Shown: in pieces, positions 9,317 through 18,091 of the stretch | Layout: every line of letters starts with the position of its first letter | Numbering within the stretch: position 1 is the stretch's first letter | Assembly (NCBI GenBank): GCA_964521425.1 | Contig: CAZFRO010000008.1 | Span: 1 to 64,000 of the forward strand | Direction of reading: 5' to 3' | Length of the DNA stretch: 64,000 nucleotides | Source: Joyebacterum sp964521425 | Lineage (GTDB): Bacteria > Joyebacterota > Joyebacteria > Joyebacterales > Joyebacteraceae | Translations under genes and position numbers: made by a program | The notes under the pieces: model-generated | Databases searched by the model: none | Seen by the model: only the letters and a program-made list of their open reading frames with translations | Told to the model about the DNA's origin: nothing

Positions 9317-12052
9317 CTACCAGTCGACGGCGATCCCGACCCTGATGACGCGCCCCTCGTGAAAGGTAGACGGATCGTGCAGGGGCTCCAGAACCTCACG
9401 CCCCTCGGGATCCGTCTCGATATAGGCGCCTCCCAGGCCCCCGGACTCCGTGTAGTACTCGGCCCCGTAGTTACCCAGACCATCAACGTTTCGCTTATCG
9501 AACACGTTCAACGCCTCAAAGAAGAGACGGAATTCGCGCTCGTAGAGCCTGTATTTTTTCGTTCCCCGCAGGTTGACCATCGTATGTGACGGGAGCCTGC
9601 CTGAGTTCACGGATTCGGGATCGATCTGTTTCTGACCGAGATAGACCGGGGTGTACGGCGTCCCGCTGCCGTAGCTGTAGTCTAATGTCACTTCCCAGTT
9701 ACCCGGATCGCTGACGAAGAGGAAGCCCGTAAGTGTGTGACGCTTGTCCCAGTCGAGGGGAATCTCCTTCAAGGGCTGCCTTGGAAGTCCGAGCGCTTCT
9801 GCGTTGGCGCCCTGGTTCTCATCGGAACTGACGCCAGTGGCCTGAAGCCACGTGTACGACACATTGCCCGAGAAAAAGTTTGAGAATCTCTTAGTGAGCC
9901 GGAACTCGATGCCCTGAACGGACGAGTAGTCCTTGTTCACGTATGTGTAGATGTCGCCCTTGGCGACATCCCTCTCACCCGTATACACCTCAGTGGCGAG
10001 GAGTCCGAAGATGTCCTTGTAGAAGCCCGTGATGTCGATTGCGACATTCTGCGAGAACTGGTGCTCCGCTCCAAACTGGTACGAGGTCGTAACCTCCGGC
10101 TCCAGCCCAGAGTAGCCGACGACCCTGCCCCCCGGGGCCTCATCGATGCTCTCGCTCGAGGCGTAGTACGCCACAAGGCGAGGCATCTGATAGAAACGGC
10201 CGTAGTGGAAATGGAGGGCGTCCCGATCGGAGATGGGATGCGCGATTCCAAGTCTGGGACTCACAACCGCGGAGATCCTCTCCCGCCAGATCTCGTACTC
10301 ACCGATACCCGATGATGCGCCGGGATCCGACCAATCGAGCCTCAGCCCCGCGCGGACGATCATGCCCTCGTATCGCATGCGATCCTGAACATAGAAGGCC
10401 CCATTCGCCGGGTAGCCTTCGTAGATGTCGTGGCGAAAACGCTCGTCCGTGTGGAGGGCGTCGTCCCAGCTGAAGAACTCGAAACCATCCGCGAGGGTAT
10501 CGTTCGCACTCGGAATCAGCGCCTCCAGGCTGAGATCCTTGACGGAAAGCTCGCTGTATATCACCTCCATGCCGGTCCTGAACTGATGTGTCTCGTTCGG
10601 CTGATTCGTGATATCGCCCTTGACGGTCGTCGCACCCGTGGTCTGGTATGACCAATTCAGGTTGTCACCCCAAGTGCGGAAATAGCCGGTCTCCGGGTTG
10701 AGATCGTTGTCCGAATCGGGATCCGTCGTCCTGTTTCCACCGACATAGGCCTGCCACCAGTAGTCGTTCGGATCCTCGTGGAGCCAGAACTTCTCCTCCG
10801 ATTCGAAGCGCGCCACCCTCACTGTGTAGAAGACGGTCGGGCTGACAGTGTCGCGCCAGACCAGTTTCTTCTGGGTGAACTGGCTCCCTATGGTCGGCGT
10901 GTGCTCGGCCGCATTGTAGGGTGCGTACGTGTCATCGAGCTGCACGTGAGACCAGTCGGAGTTTTCGACCGACCAGTAGCCCGAACGTGAATAGCTGTGG
11001 CTGTAGTAGTCGCGCTCGGTCTTCGACAACAGGTACTCGCCCGTGAGCTTCCCAGAGGTTGTCGCGAAGTACGAGATCTTCGCCTGCGTCGTGGCGAACA
11101 TGCTCTGCCGGGGTCGGAACTCCATTCCCCAGAAAGGATCGCTTGCCTCCCGTACCTCGTCCGTCTTGAGGTACGTGTCGGTGAACCGCCCTTCACCGGA
11201 AACGTAGTAGCGCAGCTTCTCGGTGAACAACGGACCGCCGAAGCCGATGGCGAAGTTGTCGAAGTTGTCGAATGTCTTCTCCGGAGCCCCGTAATCGTCG
11301 GTCATGTACTTCATCTCGCCCGAGAACTTGCGGCCACCCTCGCGGGTCGCGAGGTTGATGACGCCGGACTGCACGTTCCCGTACTCGGCATCGAAACCTC
11401 CGGAGAGGAGATCAAACTCCGAAAGTGAGGAGAGGCTCATCTCGAGCCCGGCCCCTCCTGTCGCGCTGTTCGAGATGGCGATGCCGTCAACGTACATCTT
11501 GACCTCTGAGGACCGACCGCCTCTGACGTGTATCTGTCCATCATGCAGAACGACGCCAGGCTGTGTAGCGATAGCCTCCGCGACGGTGTTGATGGGGCGG
11601 ATCTTCGTCTCTTCGGCGTCCATTCCGCGCACGGACCCCGTGGATTCGACGTCGATCAGAGGGCGCTCAGCCTCAACGAGAACCTCTGCCACCTGGAGTA
11701 CCTCCTCCGCCAGGATGACGTCCACCTCGGTGGAGCGATCAGCGTCAACGACCACACCCTCGATTCTCTGAGTCTCGAAGCCCATGTATCCGACCTGAAC
11801 GACATACGTCCCGACCGGTATGAGGTCGATGCTGTACTCGCCGTTCTGGTTTGTCATGCTGCCGTAGGGCGTACCCAAGAGCGACACATTCGCGTACGCT
11901 TTTGCCATCCCAGCGTCGTCCTTGACAGTGCCAACGATTTTGCCCGTGCTCTGAGCGAGCACCGGCGCAGCCGCAAACACGACACCCACAAGAATCAGGG
12001 CAGCGACACACGCTAGGGCACGCTCCCGGGACTTCGGTCTCGGAAGTCTCAT
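9317..12052 (-). CDS. TonB-dependent outer-membrane receptor with carboxypeptidase-regulatory N-domain
   Basis: This 911-residue receptor has a signal peptide (about 1-33, ending PVLAQ). A carboxypeptidase-regulatory-like beta-sandwich follows at about 36-120 ('GTVKDDAG', 'NGEYSIDLIPVGTY'). The plug is at about 125-240 ('INTVAEAIATQPGV', 'HVRGGRSSEVKMYVDG'), and a 22-strand-type barrel ends in an aromatic residue (VGIAVDW). It should import an unknown substrate or act in export with its neighbours. No typical TonB box is obvious. It is the first gene of the leftward envelope operon: the promoter is at 12149-12177, and the tailed protein begins about 90 nt after its stop. No SusD partner is present, so it is not a standard glycan-utilisation pair. 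Confidence 0.9.
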   Translation of the reverse strand: MRLPRPKSRERALACVAALILVGVVFAAAPVLAQSTGKIVGTVKDDAGMAKAYANVSLLGTPYGSMTNQNGEYSIDLIPVGTYVVQVGYMGFETQRIEGVVVDADRSTEVDVILAEEVLQVAEVLVEAERPLIDVESTGSVRGMDAEETKIRPINTVAEAIATQPGVVLHDGQIHVRGGRSSEVKMYVDGIAISNSATGGAGLEMSLSSLSEFDLLSGGFDAEYGNVQSGVINLATREGGRKFSGEMKYMTDDYGAPEKTFDNFDNFAIGFGGPLFTEKLRYYVSGEGRFTDTYLKTDEVREASDPFWGMEFRPRQSMFATTQAKISYFATTSGKLTGEYLLSKTERDYYSHSYSRSGYWSVENSDWSHVQLDDTYAPYNAAEHTPTIGSQFTQKKLVWRDTVSPTVFYTVRVARFESEEKFWLHEDPNDYWWQAYVGGNRTTDPDSDNDLNPETGYFRTWGDNLNWSYQTTGATTVKGDITNQPNETHQFRTGMEVIYSELSVKDLSLEALIPSANDTLADGFEFFSWDDALHTDERFRHDIYEGYPANGAFYVQDRMRYEGMIVRAGLRLDWSDPGASSGIGEYEIWRERISAVVSPRLGIAHPISDRDALHFHYGRFYQMPRLVAYYASSESIDEAPGGRVVGYSGLEPEVTTSYQFGAEHQFSQNVAIDITGFYKDIFGLLATEVYTGERDVAKGDIYTYVNKDYSSVQGIEFRLTKRFSNFFSGNVSYTWLQATGVSSDENQGANAEALGLPRQPLKEIPLDWDKRHTLTGFLFVSDPGNWEVTLDYSYGSGTPYTPVYLGQKQIDPESVNSGRLPSHTMVNLRGTKKYRLYEREFRLFFEALNVFDKRNVDGLGNYGAEYYTESGGLGGAYIETDPEGREVLEPLHDPSTFHEGRVIRVGIAVDW

Positions 12053-12148
12053 AGTCTCATCATCTCCTCGGGGGGTTCCGGCAAGCAGATGCCCACCTCA
12101 TCGTCCTTCATGGACGAGGGTCGGTCGCTCATCGTCTCTCTACACGGC

Positions 12149-12177
12149 ATACTACAACCGGCTATCACGATTGTCAA
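12149..12177 (-). promoter_or_regulatory. Promoter of the TonB receptor/PorV operon
   Basis: On the minus strand TTGACA (12177-12172), a 17-nt spacer and TAGTAT (12154-12149) form a strong sigma70-type promoter. It starts only about 36 nt beyond the lipM stop codon and gives a leader of about 90 nt to the receptor ATG. The -10 of type TAGnAT recurs at three other operons in this window. Confidence 0.75.
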
Positions 12178-12212
12178 TAGCTTTTTCCCAGTGCTAACTC
12201 GTCACGCGGCAT

Positions 12213-13001
12213 TCAGTTGCGAGCATCCGGGAGGCACGAAATCTCATCTTCGCTGAGTACGCCTTCGGTGAGCGTGAGACCCCACGCCTCAACGAACCCG
12301 GACATCATGGCGCTAGCGACTTCATCGAGGCTGACGGGACGGCCCAGAAGAGTCGTGAGATCGGTCGTCTTGGAACTCAACAATCGCCGCACGATTCCGC
12401 GCCGGCTTTCGCTTTCGACCAGTAGGAAATCGGCGAGTTTCTCGTGAGTGGCGTCTACCAGGATCGAGCCATGCTGCAGCATGCCTCCTCCCACACGGCG
12501 TTGAGCGCTCCCCACCAGCTTCCGGCCACCGACGACGATCTCGTAGCGCCCGGAACTTACGAAGCACGGCGGACTTGCTCCACCATCGCGGCCCCGCGTG
12601 AGGGGGGCAACCGACGCCAGTTCCGCCTCGACCCCGAGCACTCGAAGACCAGCCAGTAGGGCACTCGCGATCACGCTGTATGCTTCCATGATCGAAGTGC
12701 CGATCGGCGGTGTCCCCGATGGGGCAATGACCGAGTAGGTGAGTTCGCCCGCATGGAAGACGGCGCGGCCACCCGTGGGACGCCTGACAACTCCCGCGCC
12801 GGCGCGCAGACAGGCCTCGACATCAAGTTCCGCGTCGAGCGCCTGCGAGTACCCGACCGACACGGTCGGAGGATCCCATGAGTAGAAGCGAATAGTGGGG
12901 GGAGTCGTTCCCTTGTTGACGCCGAGAAGCAAGGCCTCATCGATGGCCATGTTCGTATCGCCGTCGTGCGCACCGTCATTGAGGAAACGCCAGGTCTGCA
13001 T
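12213..13001 (-). CDS. lipM: Octanoyl/lipoyl transferase, LipM/LplA family
   Basis: This 262-residue enzyme belongs to the biotin/lipoate ligase fold. It shows 'VRRPTGGRAVFHAGELTYSV', the lipoate-pocket signature, then a Cys in 'PPCFVSSGRYEIVV' and 'GRKLVGSAQRR'. The CF plus GRK-GSAQ pattern matches the Cys-dependent octanoyltransferase LipM more than a classical LplA ligase, which needs a larger C-terminal domain. It would move octanoate from ACP to the lipoyl lysine of GcvH, which is encoded 13.7 kb upstream on the same strand. The start is ATG 13001 (MQTWRFLNDG), since the 26 upstream codons lack family similarity; the ribosome site is weak (GAGAGAG). It is the last gene of the leftward gcv/membrane-cassette run. 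LplA remains an alternative. Confidence 0.8.
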   Translation of the reverse strand: MQTWRFLNDGAHDGDTNMAIDEALLLGVNKGTTPPTIRFYSWDPPTVSVGYSQALDAELDVEACLRAGAGVVRRPTGGRAVFHAGELTYSVIAPSGTPPIGTSIMEAYSVIASALLAGLRVLGVEAELASVAPLTRGRDGGASPPCFVSSGRYEIVVGGRKLVGSAQRRVGGGMLQHGSILVDATHEKLADFLLVESESRRGIVRRLLSSKTTDLTTLLGRPVSLDEVASAMMSGFVEAWGLTLTEGVLSEDEISCLPDARN

Positions 13002-13057
13002 GGGTGCTCTCTCTTTGGAACAGCGTCTCCGGGGGGGGCTTCCCTGGGGAGTGAAGA

Positions 13058-13741
13058 TCAGTCTATGAAGTGCAGCCAATCGCCAAGCATGAACTGCATT
13101 CGCCCGATGAGGAGTGAGATACGGCCCATCACCGTGTAGCCGAACGATGCGCCGAACGCCACCATCAGGAACCAGATGCCGACCTTCGCCACTCCGCCCA
13201 GGACTCCCTTGTGTTCCTTGGAGAAGAAGAAGTAGATGAGCGTCGCGAAAACCCCAACGACGGCGATCGCATTCAGCGTGATCGCGAGGGGACCTCCGGA
13301 GGTCAGGGGCATGTTCATCGTTGCGTGGATCTGAGCGACGAAATCACCCTGCGCGAAGCCCGTGATGTTCACTGCGGAGTACATCCCGACGATAAACCCG
13401 AGCGACCACCGTGACAGCCACGAGAGCTTCGGATAGAACCTGAGCAGCATGAAGATGGCAAGGATTCCAGGGAAGATGCGAATCCACTGAACCGGGTCCC
13501 CACTCTCCCCCGGGAAGAGAGGAGTGATCAGCTTGGGAACCAGCGTCTCGTGGTAGAGGAGCGCGAGCCAGTACGCGGCCCCGACGCCCACAAACAGGCT
13601 CTCGGCGAACTTGTAGAGCGGGTTATCCTTGTAGAGAAAGCTGTAGATGCAGATGGTCAGTATGGCCGCAACCCAGTAGCCCCAGACCACGGAGGGTGGC
13701 GTTCCGGGCGGACCGTTGAATAACATGTGCAGCCAGCTCAT
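13058..13741 (-). CDS. Six-TM membrane protein, cassette copy 2, component D
   Basis: This 227-residue polytopic protein has about six hydrophobic segments and I do not recognise its family. It is a clear paralog of the protein at 16491-17126. Shared blocks are 'IYSFLYKDNP.YKFAE' in the first loop, 'PK..W..RWSLG' in the middle, and a strongly conserved end with 'YFFFS..HKGVLG', 'FLMV.FGASFGYTVM.R' and 'SLLIGR'. Both copies end with the polar-aromatic 'DWLH' motif. It is the last gene of the second of two tandem four-gene cassettes and starts 10 nt after component C (GAGGG ribosome site). The conserved loop residues suggest contact with partner subunits. Transport versus anchoring cannot be decided from the sequence. 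Confidence 0.8.
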   Translation of the reverse strand: MSWLHMLFNGPPGTPPSVVWGYWVAAILTICIYSFLYKDNPLYKFAESLFVGVGAAYWLALLYHETLVPKLITPLFPGESGDPVQWIRIFPGILAIFMLLRFYPKLSWLSRWSLGFIVGMYSAVNITGFAQGDFVAQIHATMNMPLTSGGPLAITLNAIAVVGVFATLIYFFFSKEHKGVLGGVAKVGIWFLMVAFGASFGYTVMGRISLLIGRMQFMLGDWLHFID

Positions 13742-13751
13742 GGTTCCCTCG

Positions 13752-14594
13752 CTATACGTCCCGTGCCGCCCTCTTCTCCGAGCGTCGCGTGATGAAGTAG
13801 ACGATGTTCCCGAGTATGATGAAGAACACGATCAGTGCGTGAACGACCGACTGCGCATCCATACCGGATGTCGCATCGCCCGGAGCACCGACGAGGATCT
13901 CGTACTCGGCCGCGCCCTTGAGGCCGCCGAGAAGACCGGTCAGCTGCCCGCTCTGGACGTAGGGATAGAAGTTCGGCGCCCCGACGGCCGTGGTCCCGGA
14001 AGCGAGATTCACACGGAATCTGCTCTGGACCTGCTGAACCCACTCACGGGTGCCCGGTGTTCCCGCGGACACCTCCATGACGAACGCGATCTCGTCGAAA
14101 TTGTGAACCTCCTGCATGAGCGGGATCTCATCCACCGACGTCCCACCGTAGTCCGTCGGGAAGGTCTCCGGGATGCTCGCTCCCATCCCTAAGAGCGTCA
14201 CTATGCCACCCGCCATGTAGCCGAGATTCACATAGTCCGTCCCGTACTCCTTGTCGAACTCCTCGGACAGCGGTCCGAGCGCCTGTTCCACCAGGGGCGG
14301 CGACGCCGGCCACAGACACGCAACAACGATCCTGAGATCCCTGCGGAACGCATGCCTGATGAATGTCTCGGCCATCGGCTGAAGCTCGGGCATAGTGTCC
14401 GGGCTGTAGTCGGCCGCAAGCATGACGATCGACCCCTCGGGCAGCGCCTCGATAGCGTCGTAGAGGTTCTGTACTGGCGGAGAGATATCCATCGGTAGTC
14501 TAAGCGGATGAAGCAGCGGCCACACGACCGCCGCCAGAACCAGCAGGAAGATGAACCGACGGTCTATGCTTCTTATGTCGAATCCTTTGGCCAT
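13752..14594 (-). CDS. Membrane-anchored soluble-domain protein, cassette copy 2, component C
   Basis: The 280-residue product has one TM segment near the N-terminus (about 14-32), a long soluble domain of about 210 residues, and one TM near the C-terminus (about 250-272) followed by a basic tail. Its paralog is at 17200-18045. Blocks identical in both copies include 'PVQNLYDA', 'DY.P.T.PEL.PMA', 'RHAF..D', 'YG.DY..LG', 'LGMG..I', 'FP.D..GT', 'GQL.GLLGG..GAAEYE' and 'GMD.QSV.H'. The alternating beta/alpha pattern of the soluble part looks Rossmann-like, but no nucleotide-binding loop is obvious. It begins 4 nt after component B, so the two are probably translated together. The function is unknown. 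Confidence 0.8.
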   Translation of the reverse strand: MAKGFDIRSIDRRFIFLLVLAAVVWPLLHPLRLPMDISPPVQNLYDAIEALPEGSIVMLAADYSPDTMPELQPMAETFIRHAFRRDLRIVVACLWPASPPLVEQALGPLSEEFDKEYGTDYVNLGYMAGGIVTLLGMGASIPETFPTDYGGTSVDEIPLMQEVHNFDEIAFVMEVSAGTPGTREWVQQVQSRFRVNLASGTTAVGAPNFYPYVQSGQLTGLLGGLKGAAEYEILVGAPGDATSGMDAQSVVHALIVFFIILGNIVYFITRRSEKRAARDV

Positions 14595-14597
14595 CGG

Positions 14598-15242
14598 TTA
14601 CTTGTCTCCACCGAGATAGGAACGCTCGATCCCCAGGATAACGCGAAGCCCCATGGCCATCACTCCGAGAGCCGCACCCATCAGGATCCCGCGAAAGGCG
14701 GCCATGTTCGGGTAGGCCATGATCGTCTCCGTCAGCCACGGCAGCGTCGCCTGCTCCGGGAGTCCCCTCGTCAGGAACTGGCCCAATGGAACGCGGCCGA
14801 GCATGACGATGATGGCGGAGATGAGCAGCATGCCGGCCTCGAGCGAACGCAGCCTGAAGGCACGATAGGCGGCGGAAGCTATGAAGAACGCCAGAAGCGA
14901 GAACATCGTACTCTGTAGCGGCACTTGTACGTTAAGGAATATCCAGTTGAAGGGCGATCCCTCCTGGATCGTCCCCCAGGGACCGCCGAAGGAGAGCATG
15001 ATCGCCATCACCGACAGGGTGACGATGCTGTAGCCCCAGCCTTGCTGCTTACGGCTGATCTTCTTGTAGTGGACGCGGATGAGATTCCCGACACCGAGAA
15101 GAATCGATGCGGCTATCACGATCGTGCCCCACTGCTTCATCTCCGCGGCCGCCGAGCTGACAACATGGTGCGGCACGAAGAAATCGACAAGCATGAAGAT
15201 GCCGATCAGGAACGTTATCGCAAGTGGTATCTCACGTCTCAT
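14598..15242 (-). CDS. Six-TM membrane protein, cassette copy 2, component B
   Basis: This 214-residue polytopic protein has about five or six TM segments. Its paralog at 18092-18721 shares the N-terminus 'MRR..PLA..F..G.FM', the cytoplasmic-looking basic loop 'RVHY.KI', and then 'GSPFN..F.NVQVP...TMFSLLAF..ASAA.RAFR'. Also shared are 'VMLGRVP.G' and a final 'ILGIER...GG'. I do not know the family. The NVQVP/TMFSLLAF block is nearly invariant between the copies and is the best candidate for a functional pore or a subunit interface. GGAG precedes the ATG, and the gene lies 15 nt after component A. Confidence 0.8.
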   Translation of the reverse strand: MRREIPLAITFLIGIFMLVDFFVPHHVVSSAAAEMKQWGTIVIAASILLGVGNLIRVHYKKISRKQQGWGYSIVTLSVMAIMLSFGGPWGTIQEGSPFNWIFLNVQVPLQSTMFSLLAFFIASAAYRAFRLRSLEAGMLLISAIIVMLGRVPLGQFLTRGLPEQATLPWLTETIMAYPNMAAFRGILMGAALGVMAMGLRVILGIERSYLGGDK

Positions 15243-15257
15243 GAATCTTAACTCCGA

Positions 15258-16466
15258 TTACTGCACCTGGAACCAGGCTACGAACCACTCAAGACCGGCA
15301 ACGCGTGCGACGATGCCCGCTGCCATGAGACCGATGCTCACGACCTTCATCCAGTCGGAGCCCTTGAGTCCCCCAAGGAGCTTCGGCTCTCTGGAGAGAT
15401 AGGCGCTCGCAGCATAGAGTTCCTCGCCCATCAGCGTGAAATCGCACGCCGTGACGAAGAAGGGAAGCTGGGAGACCATCGCGGTGCCGGCCACCTGGAT
15501 GGCGCCGGCCTCGAAACCGGTCTCAGCCAGAAGCAGCGACTCCGCCCAGAAGGCGCCCATGTAGAGGTTGGCCGCGGGCTTCTCCCGCAGCATGATGCCG
15601 TTGACTGCCCCTGCGAAGGCGAACTGCGCGTCTGACAGATACCGTATGTTGTCGGGATTGTAGGCGTCAGGATTGCCCACCTCAGCGTAGGCCTGCTTGA
15701 CGACCTCCTCCGCCGCGGACATGACGACCGCCCGGGCGGTCGGAACGATAAGGGGTGTGTCGTATCGTGCAGTGATCTTGGCAACGTGTGAGAGGATGTT
15801 GAGACTGGCGATGGTCATGATGTTGTCAATCTCGCCAATGCCGGGAACGTACAGAACGGGGCGCCCCATCTCGGTGGCACGTCCGACGGCCTCCTCAATA
15901 GCATTGAGACCGGGGATGCGCCGCACGAAGAGCTTCGCTCCCTTCCCCGCCGCCGCCGTGAACCACGCGACCATCGAGAAGAACGCAACCATCAGCACTA
16001 GAACAATGAGACGCGACCACTGAAACATGTTCGCATACGCGGCCACCGGAGGGGCCCATACGCGTTCAGATGGATGCACGCCATCGTTGGCCAGAAGACT
16101 GTAGTAGTACTCGGTGCCGGGCTCGGCCGACTCATCGATGTAGCGACTGACGCCGCTCGGTATCTCCTCGATCATCTCCCCCACGTCGCCCTCTGTGAGC
16201 GATCGCGACAGGACGTAGACCGCCACGTCATTCGCTCCGGCGCCGTCATCCGGCGAGAGCTCCCATGCAATCACGATCTTGTCGCCGAAGTCCGAATTCT
16301 CGAGATAGTCACGCGCCGCGAGCGAGCACGGTGGACCAGGCGGAACCGTGTCCGGGAACACGGGCTCGGCCCCCTCGATCGGTGCGGTCTCCTGAGCCTC
16401 AACGGACCCAGCCACCATCACGATGAGCGCGAACAAGACGAGCAGTATGTGGAAGACACGCTCCAT
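15258..16466 (-). CDS. Signal-peptide/FN3/TM protein with DUF6754-like cytoplasmic domain, cassette copy 2, component A
   Basis: This 402-residue protein has a signal peptide (about 1-24), an extracytoplasmic fibronectin III domain (about 45-145; 'IVIAWELSPDDG', 'YYYSLLANDG'), one TM (about 152-172), then a large C-terminal domain. The paralog at 18777-20024 shares 'GRATEMG.P.L...G', 'NIL..VAK.TA.Y.T.LIVP', 'VNGIM.R..PA...YMG', 'AESL.LAETG' and 'GEELYAASAYLSREP.LLGGLKG'. From memory this C-terminal region matches the family called DUF6754; I could not check that. A second short hydrophobic run lies at the very C-terminus. It opens the second cassette, 24 nt after the first cassette ends. The function is unknown. 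Confidence 0.8.
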   Translation of the reverse strand: MERVFHILLVLFALIVMVAGSVEAQETAPIEGAEPVFPDTVPPGPPCSLAARDYLENSDFGDKIVIAWELSPDDGAGANDVAVYVLSRSLTEGDVGEMIEEIPSGVSRYIDESAEPGTEYYYSLLANDGVHPSERVWAPPVAAYANMFQWSRLIVLVLMVAFFSMVAWFTAAAGKGAKLFVRRIPGLNAIEEAVGRATEMGRPVLYVPGIGEIDNIMTIASLNILSHVAKITARYDTPLIVPTARAVVMSAAEEVVKQAYAEVGNPDAYNPDNIRYLSDAQFAFAGAVNGIMLREKPAANLYMGAFWAESLLLAETGFEAGAIQVAGTAMVSQLPFFVTACDFTLMGEELYAASAYLSREPKLLGGLKGSDWMKVVSIGLMAAGIVARVAGLEWFVAWFQVQ

Positions 16467-16490
16467 CCGTACCCAACCCCTATGTGGCTG

Positions 16491-17126
16491 CTAGATCAGA
16501 TGCAGCCAGTCGTGCAACAGGAAGCTCACACGCCCGATCAGAAGAGACACTCGCGACATTACCGTGTATCCGAACGATGCGCCGAAACCGACCATCAGGA
16601 ACACGATGCCGACTCTCGCCATTATGCCGAGGACTCCCTTGTGCTTCATCGAGAAGAAGAAATACGTGAGCGTTCCAAGCAGACCCACCACCAGAAAGAC
16701 GTTCGTCATGGATGTCAGCGGAAGCGCGTTTGCACCGATCTGATCAATCACCCGCGCCTGCATGATGGGCGAAAGACCAAGACCGGCGTATCCACCGACG
16801 TAGATGCCGAGCGACCAACGCCCCACCCATCCGACCTTCGGGAAGAACCGCGTATAGAGCAAGAGACCTAGAATACCGGGTATCAGAGCCAACCACCACG
16901 CGCTACTCCCGAGCCCGATCATCTCATCGCCGATCCGAAGTTGAAAGACAGGCGCCACAACGTTCGGCTGGATGAAGTTGAAATAGTAGATGACAAGGTA
17001 GTAGCCGGCGGAGATGCCGACGACCAGATGCTCGGCGAACTTGTAGAACGGATTATCCTTGTACAGGAAGCTGTACACGGAGAGCGTGAGTATTGCTCCG
17101 ATCGTTGTCCAGATTATTGTCGCCAT
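16491..17126 (-). CDS. Six-TM membrane protein, cassette copy 1, component D
   Basis: The 211-residue product is the paralog of 13058-13741, with the same topology and the same conserved blocks (YSFLYKDNP, HKGVLG, FGASFGYTVM, SLLIGR, DWLHLI). The frame extends ten codons upstream to a GTG, but GGAGGAATTA directly before the ATG at 17126 decides that start. It closes the first cassette. Component A of the second cassette begins 24 nt downstream, so the eight genes probably form one transcript. Divergence between the copies is concentrated in the second and third TM segments and their loop, which suggests partner or substrate specialisation. Confidence 0.8.
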   Translation of the reverse strand: MATIIWTTIGAILTLSVYSFLYKDNPFYKFAEHLVVGISAGYYLVIYYFNFIQPNVVAPVFQLRIGDEMIGLGSSAWWLALIPGILGLLLYTRFFPKVGWVGRWSLGIYVGGYAGLGLSPIMQARVIDQIGANALPLTSMTNVFLVVGLLGTLTYFFFSMKHKGVLGIMARVGIVFLMVGFGASFGYTVMSRVSLLIGRVSFLLHDWLHLI

Positions 17127-17199
17127 TAATTCCTCCAGCTGCTGCTTACGGGTCACAATCCACGGCCGCCCATTGGCCGCGGCGCGGAAGAGCGAGGGA

Positions 17200-18045
17200 T
17201 CAGCCTGCGGCCCTCTCCATCTGGCGCTTCTTCCGTCTGGCCCCGAAGTAGGCGATGTTGCCGAGAACGATCAGAATAATGATCAGGATGTGGATCACCG
17301 ACTGCGAGTCCATTCCCCGCGCCCCTGCGTCGGGATGGTCGATGATCTCCTCATACTCCGCCGCCCCACGCATCCCTCCAAGCAGCCCCACGAGCTGCCC
17401 GGTATCGAGGAACGGGTAGAGGTCCGTGGCCATGACCGCGGTGACACCGGCGCCAACGCGCTGCCCGTACGGCTGGTGTGCGTACAGGACCCACGCCTCA
17501 GCCGCCGACCACCCCGCCAGAGTGATGAGAAGCGGAATATCATCGTAGCTCCTGATGCCATCCAGCACCGGGAGGTCGTTCAGCGGCGTTCCGTATGCGT
17601 CTTCAGGGAAGACGTTCCGGATGTTGACGCCCATGCCGAGAATGACGGCGGAGAGTCCCGGCCTGAATCCGAGAAAGCAGTAGTCCTCGCCGTAGACCTT
17701 CCCCATCTCCTCCGCCACCTGGTTCATCGCCCGTTCGGCAAGCCCGTAGCCTGCCGGATGCAGCGTCAGCACGATGACATCGACGTCGTTGCTGAACGCA
17801 TGGCGCAGAAGCGCCAGGGCCATCGGCTCGAGTTCCGGCAGCGTCGCCGGCGCGTAGTCGATCGCCAGAAGAAGTGGCTGTCCGTTTGGCGGGATTTCGT
17901 CAAGCGCATCGTACAGGTTCTGCACAGGCTCCGTCACAGAGACGGGTAGTCCCAATGGCAGGAAGAACGGGATAATAACTGCGACTCCGATGGCAAGAAA
18001 TATCCACCGGCGATCTATTGCCATGAATCTCTCAAAAACGCTCAT
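17200..18045 (-). CDS. Membrane-anchored soluble-domain protein, cassette copy 1, component C
   Basis: This 281-residue protein is the paralog of 13752-14594. It has an N-terminal TM (about 14-32), a soluble alpha/beta domain, a C-terminal TM (about 253-272) and a basic tail (RRKKRQMERAAG). The frame extends 28 codons upstream, overlapping the previous gene, but GGAGGTAGCG before ATG 18045 (MSVFERF) fixes the start and leaves a 46-nt gap. Strong conservation with the other copy lies at 'GQLVGLLGGMRGAAEYE' and 'RGMDSQSVIH', both close to the membrane at the C-terminal side. No known enzyme motif is seen. Confidence 0.8.
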   Translation of the reverse strand: MSVFERFMAIDRRWIFLAIGVAVIIPFFLPLGLPVSVTEPVQNLYDALDEIPPNGQPLLLAIDYAPATLPELEPMALALLRHAFSNDVDVIVLTLHPAGYGLAERAMNQVAEEMGKVYGEDYCFLGFRPGLSAVILGMGVNIRNVFPEDAYGTPLNDLPVLDGIRSYDDIPLLITLAGWSAAEAWVLYAHQPYGQRVGAGVTAVMATDLYPFLDTGQLVGLLGGMRGAAEYEEIIDHPDAGARGMDSQSVIHILIIILIVLGNIAYFGARRKKRQMERAAG

Positions 18046-18091
18046 CGCTACCTCCGGATGCTCAGACTGCGGCCCGCGATATCGGGAACCG

